A stretch of DNA of 64,000 nt from an uncultured Algibacter sp. Its GTDB lineage: Bacteria; Bacteroidota; Bacteroidia; Flavobacteriales; Flavobacteriaceae. This document shows, in pieces, positions 60,190 through 64,000 of this stretch (position 1 is its first letter; each line of letters begins with the position of its first letter). The stretch covers positions 62,001-126,000 of the forward strand of contig CANMZT010000006.1 in the NCBI GenBank assembly GCA_947502405.1, given 5' to 3'. Under the pieces are notes generated by a model. That model saw only the letters and a list, made by a program, of their open reading frames with translations, was not told where the DNA came from and did no database searches. The translations under genes were made by a program, and so were the position numbers.

Positions 60190-62082
60190 TTATTTGCGTT
60201 TTTGTTGCGCTTGTTTTTGTTTTTCTGCTTGCTCCATCATTTCTGCCATTTTCTTTTGAAAACGATTTTGTTTTTTAGGCTGTTTCTTCTTCTCTTGAAT
60301 CTGAGCATGAATTTTATCTTCATCAAGAATAAAGTTTTTAATAACTAATATGATTCCTATACTAATAACATTAGATATGAAATAGTATAAACTCAAACCT
60401 GATGCATAGTTATTAAAGAAAAATAACATCATTATAGGAGAGAAATACATCATATATTTCATCATTTTCGCCATATCTGGCATACCTTCTTGCTGTGGTT
60501 GCGACTGCATATTTTGCCCTGTAGTTAAACGCATATAAAAGAAAATAGCGATAGAGGCTAATATTGGGAACAAACTTACGTGACTTCCATAGAAAGGAAT
60601 ACTCCATCCTGAAGGAAATTGATAAATAACATCATAAGAAGATAAATCATCTGCCCAAAGGAATGATTTCTGTCTCAAATCAAACGCCGAAGGGAAAAAC
60701 TGAAACAACGCATAAAATACGGGCAGCTGTATTAAAGCTGGTAAACAACCCGCCATAGGGCTTGCCCCTGCTTTAGTTTGAAGCGCCATAGTTTCTTGTT
60801 GCGCTTTCATTTTATTATCCTTATACTTTTCTCTAATAGCATCAAGTTCGGGCTTTAATATTTTCATTTTAGCCTGAGATAAAAACTGCTTATACTGTAC
60901 AAATGATAATAAAATTTTCACCAAAATCGTCATGACTACAATAGCAATTCCGTATGCCATGTACTTTCCCAGAAACCCAAATAGCGGCATAAATATATAG
61001 CGGTTTATCCAACCAAATAATCCCCAACCAAATGGTACCAATTCATCTAGGTTTCTGTCGTATTTATTTAAAACTTTAAAATCACTTGGCCCGTAATACC
61101 AATCCATGGTTTGGTTGATTTCGCCACCTTGTAACTCTAAAGGAATAGTAGTAGCAAAACTTTTAGTAAATACTGTATCAATGGTTTCTTCTTTTACTAA
61201 ATTTTCAGTCTTAACTTTTACGTTTTTAAAACGATTATCAGTTAATAATACTGAAGAAAAGAAATGTTGTTTATAACCAACCCATGATACATCTTCTATA
61301 TCATCTTCACCATCTCTTGTATAATCTGCTTTTCCATCCTCATAATCATAATGAATATCGGTATATCTATTCTCATAAGAGATGCTCTTCGCATGTCGGT
61401 ATCCTTTTAGTTTCCAATCTAAATTTATTGCTTGCGAGCTATTAATTACATTACTTAATCCTTGAGAACGAACGGCAAAATCTATCATATAGTCGCCTTC
61501 CTTAATCTCATATCTATATTCTAAAAATTGACTTTCAGAAACCTTAAGTTTCATAGAAACTAAAGTAACATCTCCATTTTTAGTCACAGATGACACAAAT
61601 GGTAAATCCTTTGTATTTAGAATTCTACTATCTGTAGTTCCAAAATTTATATTAAATGACGCATTGTTATCCTTAATTAGGTATATAGGAATTGAATCAT
61701 AATCAACAAACTGCTTTAAACGCACTTCTGAAAGATACCCCCCTTTATTACTAAATTTAAGTGCATATAAATCGCTTTCTACGACCGTTTCTTTATTTGA
61801 AGATTGTAAAGCTGAATATGCAAAGGCGCCTAATTTATTTTTTAACTGAATAACCTGAAGCGAATCTGCATCAGATCCAACTGCATAATCATTCGCAGTA
61901 GTTACTAAAGTTTGCTCTTGTTCTTTAGTCTTCTTTTCTGCCTCAACCTGTTCTTGCTTTGCTTTTTCTTGAGCTTCTAATTCTTCAGGAGAAGGTTTAT
62001 TCTGCCAAAGCATATATGCCAATATTCCGAATATAAGTACAAAACCTATAATCGAATTTAAATCTAATTTCTTTTCTTCCAT
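60190..62082 (-). CDS. yidC: Membrane protein insertase YidC
   Basis: This 630-residue protein inserts inner-membrane proteins with or without SecYEG. It has the Gram-negative layout: an N-terminal membrane anchor (about 11-27, IGFVLIFGILAYMLWQ), a large periplasmic beta domain (about 90-340, with LYALKFSNKGGYLSEVRLKQ), and the conserved five-helix C-terminal core with FGFLGKYMAYGIAIVVMTIL, the hydrophilic-groove Arg region KYKDNKMKAQQETMALQTKA, SPMAGCLPALIQLPVFYALF and a basic tail (KMAEMMEQAEKQKQAQQKRK). The gene immediately follows pyrG on the same strand, separated by a repeat. Confidence 0.95.
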   Translation of the reverse strand: MEEKKLDLNSIIGFVLIFGILAYMLWQNKPSPEELEAQEKAKQEQVEAEKKTKEQEQTLVTTANDYAVGSDADSLQVIQLKNKLGAFAYSALQSSNKETVVESDLYALKFSNKGGYLSEVRLKQFVDYDSIPIYLIKDNNASFNINFGTTDSRILNTKDLPFVSSVTKNGDVTLVSMKLKVSESQFLEYRYEIKEGDYMIDFAVRSQGLSNVINSSQAINLDWKLKGYRHAKSISYENRYTDIHYDYEDGKADYTRDGEDDIEDVSWVGYKQHFFSSVLLTDNRFKNVKVKTENLVKEETIDTVFTKSFATTIPLELQGGEINQTMDWYYGPSDFKVLNKYDRNLDELVPFGWGLFGWINRYIFMPLFGFLGKYMAYGIAIVVMTILVKILLSFVQYKQFLSQAKMKILKPELDAIREKYKDNKMKAQQETMALQTKAGASPMAGCLPALIQLPVFYALFQFFPSAFDLRQKSFLWADDLSSYDVIYQFPSGWSIPFYGSHVSLFPILASIAIFFYMRLTTGQNMQSQPQQEGMPDMAKMMKYMMYFSPIMMLFFFNNYASGLSLYYFISNVISIGIILVIKNFILDEDKIHAQIQEKKKQPKKQNRFQKKMAEMMEQAEKQKQAQQKRK

Positions 62083-62097
62083 CTAATCTTAGTTGGT

Positions 62098-62157
62098 GTC
62101 ATTCTGAATGTAATGAAACATCTATTTTAGAGATATTTCGACTGCGCTCAATATGAC
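62098..62157 (-). repeat. Interspersed repeat, GTCATTCTGA...TCGACTGCGCTCAATATGAC family
   Basis: A 60-bp partial palindrome. The left end GTCATTCTGAATG (62098-62110) and the right end CGACTGCGCTCAATATGAC (62139-62157) are imperfect inverted repeats. The right-end block also occurs at 13610 and in part at 30482. It lies between pyrG and yidC. Confidence 0.65.
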
Positions 62158-62213
62158 GAACGTTATTTATTATAAAGTGTATTGAATAATCAAAAAACTA
62201 TCCAATCTTACTT

Positions 62214-63884
<1,671 letters not shown>

Positions 63885-64000
63885 AAATAGTAATTTTAGC
63901 GGGACTTGTTAACAATTTTCCAATTCATTTAATCCTACAAATCATTTTACTTTGTAAAAAAAATCTACTAAATTCGCTAACGACTGATATAAGTCATTAA

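Overview
The window is a stretch of chromosome from a low-GC Bacteroidetes, most likely a marine-type member of the Flavobacteriaceae. The evidence is the AT-rich base composition, promoters of the Bacteroidetes type (TTG, 17-23 nt, TAnnTTTG), very short leaders without strong Shine-Dalgarno sites, and a gene set typical of the family (XDH-type molybdoenzymes, DUF3857, DUF4097, DUF922, DUF2911, FAS1 and PKD lipoproteins, many small ECF sigma loci). No tRNA, rRNA, CRISPR array, prophage or classical IS transposase was seen. Most of the window is ordinary chromosomal housekeeping, broken up by families of short interspersed repeats.

Layout. 1-10.8 kb: the 5' half of a nirB-like nitrite reductase gene (cut by the window edge), a YdeP/FdhF-type molybdopterin oxidoreductase, a two-subunit XDH-type molybdenum hydroxylase (Tat-exported large subunit plus 2Fe-2S subunit), a DASS/SLC13 carboxylate transporter, a YheT-type hydrolase and adenine deaminase. 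10.9-16 kb: a nitroreductase and an HxlR regulator that diverge from a strikingly symmetric promoter region, tilS, a possible sigma-like protein, and pabB with a remnant of a four-helix-bundle gene fused by TAATG. 16-18.3 kb: aldose epimerase and a DEAD-box (here DEVD) helicase. 18.3-20.8 kb: the most mobile-looking part, a nest of repeat families followed by two 392-bp units that each carry a small GIY-YIG nuclease gene between inverted REP-like hairpins, then a DUF2971 gene and two more hairpins. 20.8-28 kb: an orphan ExbB/TolQ-like protein, a PKD lipoprotein, a LytS/LytTR two-component pair, a lectin-fold secreted protein, an ECF sigma/small protein/MscS cluster and an S1/P1 nuclease. 28-36.5 kb: DUF922 lipoprotein, lpdA, S41 peptidase, smpB, an X-Pro dipeptidyl-peptidase and two methyltransferases. 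36.7-47.3 kb: a long forward run (Gfo/Idh, 3-hydroxybutyryl-CoA dehydrogenase, M23 lipoprotein, DUF1015, YggS, exonuclease/GIY-YIG fusion, DUF3857, potassium channel, miaA-GNAT fusion). 47.3-50.1 kb: a reverse operon of ECF sigma, probable anti-sigma and a repeat-rich DUF4097-like protein. 50.4-55.3 kb: DUF2911, meaB, PAP2, small proteins, four-helix-bundle protein, MATE pump. 55.5-63.9 kb: flavin oxidoreductase, mnmA, FAS1 lipoprotein, MORN-type protein, yidC and pyrG.

The points most worth a second look are: (1) tandem GIY-YIG units flanked by REP-like hairpins, which look like a nuclease-linked REP element; (2) a miaA gene that continues in frame into a GNAT acetyltransferase and has no ATG/GTG/TTG start, only ATA or ATT; (3) an exonuclease/GIY-YIG gene that likewise only has ATT available as a start; (4) two mirror-image overlapping promoters between the nitroreductase and hxlR, with a 78-nt hairpin in the hxlR leader; (5) a self-contained sigma/anti-sigma/DUF4097 operon whose product has two kinds of tandem repeat; (6) a possible structured RNA upstream of the MATE gene. 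All functional statements rest on reading of motifs; no database search was run.
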